A stretch of DNA of 64,000 nucleotides from Diplonema papillatum (lineage: Eukaryota > Euglenozoa > Diplonemea > Diplonemida > Diplonemidae): NCBI GenBank assembly GCA_030068145.1, contig JAPJBO010000109.1, forward strand, positions 1-64,000, read 5' to 3'. The notes beneath the pieces were generated by a model that saw nothing but the letters and a program-made list of their open reading frames with translations, did not search any database and was not told the origin of the DNA. The position numbers and the translations under genes are program-made. Each line of letters begins with the position of its first letter. Positions within the stretch are counted from its first letter, which is position 1. Positions 32,501 to 44,500 of this stretch are shown here, piece by piece.

Positions 32501-35500
32501 CCCGATGAAAGCAGCGAAGCATCCTGGGAGTCATCTGTCTCCAGCCCTCGTGGGGGCTGGCGCCTACGTCGACCTTCAACCCTCCTTTTGTTTGCCACTG
32601 CCATTCCATTCGAGGGTTGATGACCATGATGCCTGCACTCCTCCTCGGGGGACGATCCCTTGGGTAAGGATCACAAGTTCGCGGGAGCCAATCCTATCCT
32701 CCTGTTGAAGTGTTGAGGTGGGACCTGTCCTCCCATCGCGACATAGAAAGGGCGAAAGAAAACGGGACAAAGAGCGGGTGAGAAAGGGCGAAAGAAAACG
32801 GGACAAAGCCGCGAGAAGACTGGAGGCAAGAAGTTCCCAGGGACACGAAGCCACCCAGCCCCCTTCACTTGGGTGTGCAGAGCGTTTCCTACAACCAGCA
32901 CTCAAGTGCCGCGATACTCAAGCGCCGCCTGCCCGAGGTACGCAGTGGCACTCCAGAATAGGCGTCTATTCAGTGGAAAACATAATTCGAGACTGGAGGT
33001 CCTATGAACATGCAATGTGAATAGCCTCTATTCGAGCCAACCCGGCTTTTCTTCATGAAAAAAGTGTATTGTTTTTGGAAAGAGCCGGCCAAGCTTTTTT
33101 TTTCCCTCGCAGAAGGTATGCGGGTGGCAGAGTGACCGGGCGTCGGCCTTCAGGCCGGTGGGTCCGGGTTCGAACCCCGCCCATGACATTTTTCCGGTCG
33201 AAGATTGTTTTCGAGGTTTGTTGCGTTTCGGGGTCAAATGTGCCCGAAAATTGCGTTTTTGGCGGAGTTTCTCAGTATCTCGCGGTATTTGGGTCACCCC
33301 GGGAAACGGAGTCGGGCGGCCGAGCTTGCCATCACAGGCCAAACTTGCTACGAGAACCGAACTTTGCTTCACCAGAACTCAGCTTCGTGCGAACTTTGCT
33401 TCGTCCGAACTCAGCTGCGCCCGTACCAGAATTTAGCATCGCCCGAACTTTGCTTCGCCAGAACTTAACTTCGCCCGAGCGTTGCTTCGCCCGAACTCAG
33501 CTGCGCCCGAACTTTGCTTCACCAGAACTTAGCTCCGCCCGAACTTAGCATCACTCGAACTCATTATCGTCCGAACTGAGCTTCACCAGAACTTAGCTGC
33601 GCCCGAACTTTTGCTTCGCCGGGGGGCGGCGGGGGGGGCGCCCACCCGGGTACCAGCGCCAAACTTTTCCCGCACTCGGTGGGTCGGGGGGGGTCCGGGG
33701 GGGGTGTCCCCCCGGGTACGAGCACCGACCTTGGCTTCACCCGGACTTTACACCCTGGCCGAACTTCGCTTCGTGCCCGAACTGTTTTTTAGTACCAGCG
33801 CAGCCTGAGCGGTTAGCAACGCCCGAACTAAGCATCACTCGAACTTAGCTTCACCAGCATTGCCCGAACTTAGCTTCGCCCGAACTTTACTGTTCCCCGA
33901 ACTTTAACTGCTGCCTCCAGTCTCGCCACGCGCCGGCCTTAGCCGAGCGCACGTACTTTTTTGCATCTGTCCCAAAATTGAGTCACTCCCCAGCCATTTT
34001 TTACGTGCTTAAATGTATGGCCTCATGCAAAAAAAGCCGTGAGGCCCGTTACGAAAAGCCTGACAGCGCCAGCATCTAAGGGAGTTGTAGTATGGTTAAA
34101 GATAAAGTGGTGTCACCTGAGGGGGTAATCTCAGGGCCGCCCACGTGATAAGCCGTTAAGCATTGAGTTCTTTTAAGTACATGAACCACATGGATTAGCA
34201 TGCACTGCCTTGAAAGTCAGGTTATCGGATGACGTCGTCACCCGTCAAGGTCGAGCATTTGTGGAGCTAGCGGGGTTTGGCTTTCTTGCGATTCCAGAGA
34301 CTGAGTCGGCGAGTACGAGGGCGGGCACGTGTGCCCGTTTTTCACTTTCGAGGGCATTGGCGTGCCCGTGGTTCCCGGTCGTTTCTGAGAGCTGCTTGCC
34401 CTCGGAACCTTCTTCTTCCTTCGATGCACCCCTGAGTCGGGGGTGGTCGCCTTCGTCTTCTTCCGCTTGCGGCCGGCGATCGGGCCTTCCTTCGGGGTGC
34501 CAAGCACCCTCTTCTTCAGCGCTGGTCGTTCGCTGGTTCCTGGCGTTGGTGGCGGCCTCTTGGTCGCCCGTCCGGTTGCCGCCGTCTCCTTTTTCGTTGC
34601 CGCGAGCGGCGCTCGCGCCGCTCGCTTTCCTAATGGCGTCTCCCGCTGTACACCCACCTGGGTGGGTGAGGAGGGCCTCTTCTTCTTGTTGCGTCCGGGG
34701 GTTGACTGGACGTTCGGCTTGTTGGACTGGTGGTGGCCGCGGCTGCAACATGCCGCCGGTCGCCTCTGCGTCAGCGTAGGGAGCCTTTTGCACTCTTGGC
34801 AGGTTCCTCTGCCATGCGTGCGGCAGGCATGATGCCCGCTGCGGCAACACGCCGCCGCCGTCTTGCACTCGCCGCACTTCGACGTGCTGTGCTCTGTGCA
34901 CACCGCGATCGGCTGCCCATCGTTCGCGTGGTGATGGTGCCGGCAGCACATCTCTACCGTCCTTCGGACGAGTGCTCTGCACGAGTGCCTTCTCTTTTCC
35001 GACACCCGGCATATGCACGGGGTCTGGGTGCAGTTGTGGTGGGGCAGGCAGGGCCCACCTTGCCGCTCTCCCGATCGTCCAGTCAGGGTACGTCGGGCAC
35101 TGCGTCCCTACATCGCTTCCTTTCACTTGTTCCTCAAGTATCGTCCCCGTGTGTGCCTCGCGAAAGCGTGGCCTGGGCCGTATACCCGATATCCCCGTGA
35201 TGCCCATGAACGACAGCGACGTCGTCGGGCACACCCTCTCTCCTCTCATGCAGCTTCCCAGCCCTTGCTGTGCCGCCAGCTTGTCCAACGCGCTCATCAT
35301 GCAGCGCAGGACGTTTCCCCGTTCTCTCACCCCCTTCGGCGCATTCCCGTGCAGCGGCATGCTGAGGCCCGAGAAGAGTTCAAAGTCGATCGCAAGCTCC
35401 AGCATTGACGCCTGCCCGTTCTCGGTCCATTGCATGTCCGACAGCCACGCTACCAACGCATAAAACGTCGGTAGTCCCCAGGTCTTGTTCCGCTCCCACG

Positions 35501-38500
35501 TCCATGCCGGGGCAATCCGCGCGAAGGGGTGGTCAAATTTCTCGGCAGGCATCGCATTCGCTCTCGACCAGGGGGTCGTGGGGTTCCTGGCCACCCAGCC
35601 ACGTGCTTCGAGCCCAGCCCGTTCCGCAAGGATTTCAGCCATCATCTCCTGGAGCCGCCTCGAGAATTGGGCATTCTCGGGTACTACCACACCGTGTTCC
35701 AGCGTGCATCTGGGCCAGTTTGGCTGCCATCAGCTCGGCATGTGCCTCTCGTCGCCGTATGTGCGAGTACGCTCCGCAGTCCCAGAATACGTGTTTCTCG
35801 TCCTCGGTGTCGCCGCTTCCACAGTGCTTGCAGCTGGGCGCCTGCGGCTCAGCTCCGGCCTGCCTCATCCGCGACGTGTACTCAGCCGTGTTCACCCCCC
35901 CCGCCAACGCTACACGTATAAGCCTCGCGGTGTGCGCGGGACATTCACGCATCCTCCAGAAGGTGTTCGTCCGCTCCAGGTCGGCTCTCTGTATGCCCTC
36001 AAATCCCGGCCGCCTCGCCACCAGTCGGGACCACGTCTTCGCCCTCAAGTCCGCCCTAACTTCATGTCCCCTCTTCGAAGGTGCCGAGGCTAACGGGTCA
36101 AATGTTGCACCATTCCTCAGCGTGCGAGACAGGGGCCCGGGTCCCCATACGTGTCCACACTCCTCCATGCTCCTCATCGCCAGTCCAACTGGCCCCAGGG
36201 GTAGGTCCCCCTCGGCGTATCTTCCCCGGATGCTCTCCATCAGAGGCAGCAGTCGTGGCAACCTCTCGCACGCCGCGTAAAACGCTGTCGTCACCCTATA
36301 TGCTAGGCATGTACCGGGATCCGTCAGGTGGCCCTTCTCCTGAAAGTTTAGGACCATCTCCCTCGCGCGCTTCGGGTTGGATCCACCCCAGATCAGTCCC
36401 ATCACCGACGCCGTTAAGCATTGAGTTCTTTTAAGTACATGAACCACATGGATTAGCACGCACTGTGTCGCCGTTAAGCAGCGGCTGCCGGCTTATCCCG
36501 TGACACCTTTTATATGTACGTTATTGAAAGAGTAGTGTTGGCACTCTTACAGGTTCGTTCCCTCGTAGCTCGCCGGGAACGGGCACTCCAGTGAAACTGG
36601 GTATATTACCGTTTCAGGTTTGGATTTTGGGAGCATTGCCTCATGTGAATTCTGAGACCAATTTCTCCCACGAATGGTGAACCAGCTTTGGTGACCGCTG
36701 TTCCGCAGTGGATACATCGATGACCGAGCGGATCGTGCTCGGTCATTTGAAGGGGCGCGGACAGTCGACGAGTGGTCTGGTTGAGATGAAGAAGCTCCTC
36801 GTTCGGCTGTGGTGGTATGACTGGACGTGGTTGTGGTTGCGGATGCGGTTGAAGACGAGTCGGTGAGGTCGCTGCGCTGGCGCTGAGGTTCCGGTGAGGC
36901 TCGTACCTCCAGGTGGTCACCTTCGTCTCGCGCGCGGACAGAGTGGATGAAGAAGCTCTTCGTTCGGCTGTGGATGTGGTATGACTGGACGTGGTTGTGG
37001 TTGCGGATGCGGTTGGAGACGAGTCGGTGAGGTCGCTGCGCTGGCGCTGAGGTTCCGGTGAGGCTCGTACCTCCAGGTGGTCACCTTCGTCTCGCGCTGG
37101 GCTATCAGCCGGGTTACCGAGCCCTTGGCACCACTGCTCCGCGTAGCTTGCTCGAAAAACCCCAGGGACGTAGTCGTAATGCGTCTCGCCGTAGTGAGCG
37201 AGCATAATTGCCGATTCGTCTTGTTGATCACTTCCGATCCGCAAGTACGTAGGGCTGCCGGTCCGGGTGAGGATAAAGAGAGCTATCGGCCGCTGGTAGA
37301 CTACGCTAGCGACCTGGAGTGACGCAAGGTCACCCTTCGGAAGTTCCGACCGAACTCAAACTCCTCTTCCATTGGGTCCAGGTGCGGTGGGGGAGGACTT
37401 CGTTGGTGAAGAATGCAGGGTTGCGTTCGGCGAATTCAAGGACGTCCGCCCGAACAACGGAACAGTGTGTTGATAAGGGAGCGCGCAGAATATTCGAGCA
37501 GCTCGAGTCGACTTTGAGCTCATCCGGAGCCCTAGATGCCAGCAAAGCGCAGAAACAGAGCTGGCTGGAATGCCTCAGAGTCGAGACCTCTGTGCCCGAG
37601 GTCCCTCAGGCTTTGCCTTCTGCAGAGAATTTCGTGCCCCGTTCGGTGCAGTTCCCTTCAGGAAACCCCGTCTGCTGTGAATTCCTGCAACAGTTCGTTC
37701 TCGTACATTTGTGAAGGTGCACATATCACCATTCGCGTTCCTTCTGCGCCGATATCAGCGCCAAAGATGGCAGCAAAGGCAGCACCAAAGCGTTCTAACA
37801 AGTAGCTCTCAGACGACCACCTCGCACCGCTCTTTCTCCTTCTCTTTCGTCATCAGCACAGCATTCCTCTTGTGTTCCGACTCACTTTCGGTGGTGTATC
37901 AGTTTTTTACTTGGTTGGCGACCATTTTTTCACTTTTGTCTCATTTACGCATCACACATCCTCATTTTTTTGTGCTGTCCCATATTTTTGGAGCCGTGAC
38001 ATAATGAGTGTTTGCGTGACATAATGGAGTGAAGAAATTTGTGTGACCCATGCAAAAAAAATTAGAGAGAGAGAGAGAGAGACGAGTTAGAGTGCAGGGA
38101 CCATCTCTCCGGGGAGTTTCCGGTCTCCTCACTTCTCTTCGCACTGCTACGGCGGGCGTAAGTCGCTCCGGAGGCGCGCTGCAGGTTGCGGCTCTGCTAC
38201 AGTGAGTGGCGGCACCGGAGTTGGTGCTGCAGCGGGCGCTCTGGCCGGCGGGCGAGCTCGTCTCGCGGGGGATCGCCGCCTTGTAACGCTGCGGGCCCTC
38301 TTCTTCCTCGCGACTGCGCGGCCTACGGCGGCGGCTAACACCTTGATGGGAAACTTCAGCTTCCATTGAGCGAAGGCTACGTCCTGAGGGTACACGGGTT
38401 TGGCGTCATTCCAGCTGTCTTTGGAGCAAACTGCTACTATGCCGTTTAACATCGCCTCTGTCCTCCGTCCAGCCGCAAAACGTGGACGGTGTGTGAATCC

Positions 38501-41500
38501 CGGCATTGCCGGCGCACCCAGACAGCGTAAAGAGCATACACCCTGACGCCACTTCCCGGGGAAGGCTGAGGCCCCCGTGTCAGCAAAGCTTAGGTCGTTG
38601 ATGGCTCGTGTTAGATATCCTATCTGCAACCCTTTTTCGGCAAACGTTTCCCCAGGCAGCTTGGATCGCGTGTAGGCCTCAAAATCCAAAGCGAGTTCCA
38701 CGCCGGTCGTAGGGAGAGGGGGGGTGTTGACCCAACGTAGATTCCTTAGCCAGTAGACTAGCGTCGCCGCGAAGCGCGTCCCGATCTGCTTCGTGAGGAG
38801 CTCACGGCTGTCCCTTGCCAGCTCAACGTCATATCTCCCTGCCGCGGCGGAGGCAAGCTCCCAGGGGCGCGTCGTCGCGATATTACGCTGCGCTTGCGCC
38901 ATCTCGATGGAGATGGTCCCGATCAGCTTCTGGACCCTCTCCACGAGTACCGGCGGGGTTCCGATGGGGGGAATCCCCCGTGTGCTCAGGCATAGGGGCA
39001 TATTCTGTGCCGCCACTCCTGCGACGTCGAGTCGGCAACGTAGATTGACCCACCTGCCCCCCGGTCCCGGGCATTCCCAGAAATAGTGCAGCAGGGTCCC
39101 CGGCGTCCCACCGTCGCAGAACTCGCATACGCCGTCATCCGTTCCCCATTTTCTGTTGCACCACTCGCGAGAGTACACCGCTCCTGCGATGCATTTGCGG
39201 ATTGCAAAGCTGAGCCTGTCCTCCGTCGCGCGGTTCTGCCACAGTCTGTTCAGCAGGCGCACATCCACCCCCCTCTCGATACCCGAGTAGCCTTGCCTTT
39301 GTGTCGTCAGGTAGCGCCACGCTCGAAGACGCAGGCCCTCACGGACGAAGTGCAGTGTCTCCTTCCCGGAAAAAGGCACGGTCGCACCTTCGAACGATAG
39401 CAACTCGAAACTGTGCCGCTTCGCCGGCAGGAAACGTATCTCTCGAAGGAGATTGGATATCAGCCCGACGGGGCCCTTTAAGGAGGCGTCAGCCCCGGAT
39501 ACAAGAAGGGCATCCATTCGCAGCCGAAACCTCTCCTTCTGGTATTGCTTCGCGGCGGTGCGGAGTGAGCTGTACCCGGAGGCGCATGCCGGATCGCACA
39601 AGTGCGCCTTCGCAACAAGGGTAAGTGTCGCGAGGGGGCTCTTCGCCCGATTTGAGCGAGGAATCAAGCAGGCGGAGAGAGCCGTGCGAAGGACGGAGTT
39701 GTTCGCAAAGCCACCGGCCGAGTTGGCGCAGTAGGCCGCGGAAGTCGAGGAGACGGGCCTATGGCCCGACGGGGTTCTAGACGCGCTAGTCACCCTGATT
39801 CCCAAGGGAGAAGGAGATGACCCCCTGAAGCTGCGGCCCATCACCGTCTCCAGTGTCGTTTATCGTCTTTGGGCTAGTGTGCGTCTGCAGGAGGTTCTTG
39901 TCTGGCAAGAGCAGTGGATACACGAGTCTCAACATGGCTTCCGGAAAGGCCACTCCTGCGACGACGTCGTCATGGACATCGCGCTGTCGATAGAGGAATC
40001 CCTTATTAACGGAACGCCGCTACATGGGATCGCGCTCGACTTTGCGAAATGTTTTGACCGCGTTCCACAAGGTTTGGTACTCGACCTAGTTGAGGCTCTG
40101 GGGCTGCATGAGCGTGTGTCTATATAAGTACCTCAGACGTCGTTTCAAGTACCCGCTGGGAGTGGGCGATGAATTCAAGGTCACGAACGGCATCCTCCAA
40201 GGCTGCCCTATCTCCGTGGTCCTGATCAACGCCCTTCTGTCCGTGCTCTCGAAAGCCCTGGTCAGCCGGGCACGAGTGAGTCCGAAGTCCTTTGCTGATG
40301 ACTTGTACCTCCTCTCGCGACTCGCGAAGCTGCTCCAGGAAGGAATAGAAGTCACCGCGATATTCGGGAGTCTGACCGGCCTCGCTCTCAACGAAGGCAA
40401 GTGTGCCTCCTTCTCGACGTCGGAAAAAGGCCCCCGTCTCGAGGTTGGAGGCAAGGCGGTGAAGTCGGTGAAGACCGTTAAGGTTCTGGGCGTTCCCCTG
40501 GGCACAGAAGGGCCTGTGGACAACGGTAGGTCTGACGCGACCGTGGAAGCCGCAGCCAGGCTGGAAGCGTCGCCACTGAAGCCGCGCACCAAGTTCCGCG
40601 TCATGCAGACGATCGCGGCATCCGCGCACTACGGGTTCAGTACTGCAGCAAACCCTTCTAGGATTGTGTCCGGCAGGGCCGCAACTTCTCGCATGCGCCA
40701 GCCGTCCACGCCGCATGACGATTGCACACCTTTCTTCCTCGCTATCGACCGTAGGCGGTCGGCCGTGATGGGGCCCAGTTGGCACGGGTGTTGCGCAATA
40801 AAGTCACCATATTCTCGCAGGAAGGGGGCGAACTCGGGTTCCTTTTTCCCGGCATACATGCGTAGCACGGGGTCCCACTTCCTCCTTACCGTCGCGTCAA
40901 CTTCCACCAAGTTCGCCGTGAGTCGCCCGTCGCGACCGTTCGTAAAATAGAATGTCGGCGGCGCCTCCTTCTTCACCCAAGCAAAAGACTCCTTACCCAG
41001 AGGGTTACGGAGCTCGCGCTGACACCTTGCGATTTCCAGGTACCTCGAATTTAACGTAGTCTGGGCCAGGCTCTGGCACACGTCCGAGATAGTGTGTGAT
41101 AGGCCCCGCGCGGCCTTCGCCGATGGCGGTATCAGTGGCAAAGCACACTTCCCGTCCGTACGCTGGAGGATGAAGCTTTGAAACGACCGTATTTTGTCCC
41201 ACTGCCCTTTGAGCAGGAGCGACAACGGGCACGGGGCGCTGGACATATCCTCCCATTTGGCTCGTGCGGCCGAGTATTCCCGCATGCGTCCGAGAAGACA
41301 CCTGGCTCTCTTCAGAGGTGCGGTGTCGGCCCCCGCACCCTCCGGGGACGGCCTCGCGGACACGCGCTGGGTGCTCAGCCTCCGCCGCTCTCCTCGCCCG
41401 CGGTAGGCCGCCAGGTTACCCTCAATCTTGGACTTCTGGAGCAGATAATCCTCCGCCGCCCGCGAGATACGCAGCCAGAGAAAATCCACCCTCTGGCTGT

Positions 41501-44500
41501 CTTCTAGTCCGCGGGGGCACGGGTCGGCGAGTCGGTATTTCGCGACTACAGCTTTGAGAGCTGCGGTGTCGGTACGGTCAGTCAGACCGGATCCAGGGAT
41601 GGCACGGGGGAAGCGGAACACCGCGTTAAGTTGCTGGAAAGCGGTGAGGTGAAGCTCAGCTCGAATCGCCTTATGTGTCGGGAACCCGGCCTCGAAGGTT
41701 TCTACGTTTCCAAGAGCGGAAGAGGCGATTTCGTTGGTAAGCACAAGGTCAATGCGTGACGGCTCCCCGTGGTAGCAGGTGTGCTCCGGAGGCCTGCTCA
41801 GGGACTTCGCGTGAAGCTCGGCACAGTCAGTCCACCCGTTTCGCAGTGCGAAGCGTAGGGCAGGAGAGTTCAGAGGGTCTGTGTTCAGGTCACCTGCAAC
41901 TACAATCGGTACCGCGCCCAGGCGCCGGCGCATGCCCCAGAGAACCCCCTCGACCAACTTCTCACGTTCAATCCGAGCCGAGTGGCCGCAATGTCCGTAC
42001 AACGAAACCACGTGAAGCGCACCCTTCCCGCTTCCGGTCGCGACACGTACGTGGAGGAAGCGAGCTGCCTCGTAGGCCCGCTCTTCAACGACATCGAACG
42101 GGCTAACCACGCATGCCGGCAGGCCTTTCCTCACAAGGATTGCTACACCGGCGCTCCCCCCGGTTATTTGGGATGGAACGTCGTTGCCACATTTACGCCC
42201 TTCGCAGCAGGAACCGAAGAAAGGCTGCCAGACGTCGAGAGCAGCACACTCCTTCAGGGCCATCCGGATTTTCTTCTGCCCGGTGCTCGTCAGCTTCGTC
42301 TCCTGCAAGCAGATGACGTCCGCCACAATGCCGCAGAGGAGGAGCACGTTCTTTAACAACGAGGTTACGTTGATCGTTACTACACGTAAAATCACTCGTT
42401 GGGGGCACGGAGATTTTTGGGTGTTCGAGTAGCCGAGCGGTCATGGCAGGGTGTTGTGGACCCAGGGGCTCGCACAAGCACTTAGCATCAACCGTTCTCG
42501 TTTCCTCTTTCTGCCAGCCACCAGGTCAGCTTCCTCCTGCTGGGACTTGTTCCACAACAGTCTTTCTCGACCTAGACGCACTGACAATCAGATTCGGCAA
42601 CGGTGGAACCGAAGGCAACTCTCCTTCTTTGCAGCAGACCCTTGTCGAATGAAACCAGCCCTCAAAAATTTCAGTGGGGAACACCACTTAAACTTTAACT
42701 ATGACTTCATCATCACTTCAAGGTTATCCGAACTCCAGAACCTCCCGCTCGACCTACCCGATTTCCTTCAGGGAACATCCAGGGTCCCTCCATGCTCAAG
42801 CCCTCAGCGCCAGCACCAGGCTTTACTTCGTCCCTTCGAGCCTTGTTGATAAGCGCTCTAAACGCCCGAGCCTTCACCAAGCAAGTCAACGCAAATCCTG
42901 GGACCTGATGCGCTAGTAGTCGCGATACGTTCGCCCAATCGCAGGGGGCCCATGACCGGCAGCTTGTGTAGGACACAGGACACTAACCACCTCGGGACAA
43001 TGCGAGATGCAGAAGAAATGCGACACAGCTCGGCCCACCGGTATCTAAGTACGTGCGCTCGGCTAAGGCCGGCGCGTGGCGAGACTGGAGGCAGCAGTTA
43101 AAGTTCGGGGAACAGCAAAGTTCGGGCGAAGCTATGTTCGGGCAATGCTAAGTTCTGGTGAAGCAAAGTTCGGGTGAAGCTAAGTTCGGGCGAAACAAAG
43201 TTCGGGCGAAGCAAAGTTCGGGCGAAGCTAAGTTCTGGTGAAGCAATGTTCGGGCGAAGCTAAGTTCGGGTGAAGCAAAGTTCTGGTGAAGCTAAGTTCG
43301 GGCGAAACAAAGTTCGGGCGAAACAAAGTTCGGGCGAAGCTAAGTTCGGGTGAGCAAAGTTAGGTGAAGCAAAGTTCGGGCGAAGCAAAGCTCGGGTGAA
43401 GCTAAGTTCGGGGCCCCTCGGGTGGGGCGGGGCCCGGACGGGGGCCTCCGGACGGGGGCCCGGGAGGGGATCCCAGGAGGGGGCCCGCCGAGGGGGGGGC
43501 GCCCTCCGGGGCATCTATCGACCCATCGAATGTGGTGAAGTTCGGCAAGTGAAGCTAAGTTCTGCGCTCGTACCCGGGGGGGGCCGCCCCCCCCGGACCC
43601 CCCCCGCCGCCCCTCCGGGGGCGGCCTTTCCCCGCCTCCCGGCCCACCCCCCCCTCCCCTCCGCCGGCCCCTCCCGGGGCCGCACCTCCCGGGGCCTCCG
43701 GACGGGGGCCCGGGAGGGGATCCCAGGAGGGGGCCCGCCGAGGGGGGGGCGCCCTCCGGGGCATCTATCGACCCACCGAAATGTGGTGAAGTTCTGGTTT
43801 GAAGCTGAGTTCTTGCGCTCGTACCCGGGGGGGGCCGCCCCCCCCGGACCCCCCCCGCCGCCCCTCTGGGGCGGCCTTTCCCCTCCCCCTCCCGGGGCCC
43901 CCCTCCGCCGGCCCCTCCCGGGGCCGCACCCCCCCCCCCTCAACCGGCCCCCTCCGGGGGCCGGCGCCCCTTCGGGGCGCCGAGTGACCCACCGAATACA
44001 GCAAAAATTCTCAAAAACTTCAAACCGAAAAAAACACTTCGCGCGGGGATCGAACCGCGGACCTGTGGGTCCAGAGACCGTCGCACTGTTGAAGTGGACC
44101 ATACAGGCATGAAATCCGAAAAACGGAAAAAGCCAGCTCCGCGCTATTATCTAGTTCAAAAACAGTACAGTAAGTAAAAGTGGGGTTGGCTCGAATAGAG
44201 GCTATTCACATTGCATGTTCATAGGACCTCCAGTCTCGAAAAATGAAGTACCATGCGTCGCACGAGGTTACCCACTTCCACGACAGGATCGAGCCACTGC
44301 GTCATCCAAGCGCTGAAGGCCCATCTGGGCGGAGGCGCAAACACATCGCTGTCCAGTAGCCACGGCAGGCCCTGTTCAGCTGAGCCGTCTCTTGTCGTTA
44401 GTTCTTAAAAAAAATGGTTAGATCGGTTACCGTAATTGGATTAAACTTGACCCGGGTAAACCCTGGGACACCCCCAAAAATGGGGCTGCGTCCCACGTTT

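Larger units (their letters stand above)
38068..42395 (-). mobile_element. LINE-A non-LTR retrotransposon with inverted reverse-transcriptase core
   Basis: Minus strand, 5' to 3': AP-type endonuclease and start of RT (42395-40636), an RT core lying in plus orientation (39735-40635), C-terminal domain with finger (39734-38147), then a 3' end shared with copies at 18.6 and 59.5 kb and a (GA/TC)n tail at 38066-38082. The endonuclease part breaks off at 'GVDGWRMREVAALPDTILEG' and the plus-strand part begins 'EETGLWPDGVLDALVTLIP', which is exactly the next piece of an RT, so ~0.9 kb is inverted in place. It lies in LamG intron 1 within the inverted-arm structure. No ORF1 is recognised upstream. 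Confidence 0.85.
32986..44240. mobile_element. 11.25-kb structure bounded by ~1-kb inverted arms
   Basis: The left arm (32986-33957) and right arm (43048-44240) are inverted copies. Outer ends share 'ttcgagactggaggtcctat' and 'gaacatgcaatgtgaatagc'; inner ends share 'gaactttaactgctgcctcc' and 'ccgagcgcacgtact'. Between them each arm holds, in the same order, a tRNA-like relic, a GC-rich block and a 16-bp tandem repeat. The interior contains LINE-C, a zinc-finger ORF, LINE-A and unassigned spacer. No transposase is seen. It may be a large non-autonomous TIR element used as a landing pad by LINEs, or an inverted duplication. No clear target duplication at the outer ends. Confidence 0.65.

Noticed and set aside
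31674-32620. Plus-strand open frames of up to 267 codons
   Set aside because: Antisense to the Cys/His-rich LINE-B coding; Cys/His pattern is only sensible on the minus strand.
33345-33910. CRISPR-like array
   Set aside because: 16-bp units without spacers and in a eukaryotic setting; a minisatellite.
43260-44112. Pro/Gly/Arg-rich open frames on both strands
   Set aside because: Product of extreme GC content in the right arm; no domain and frames on both strands equally open.
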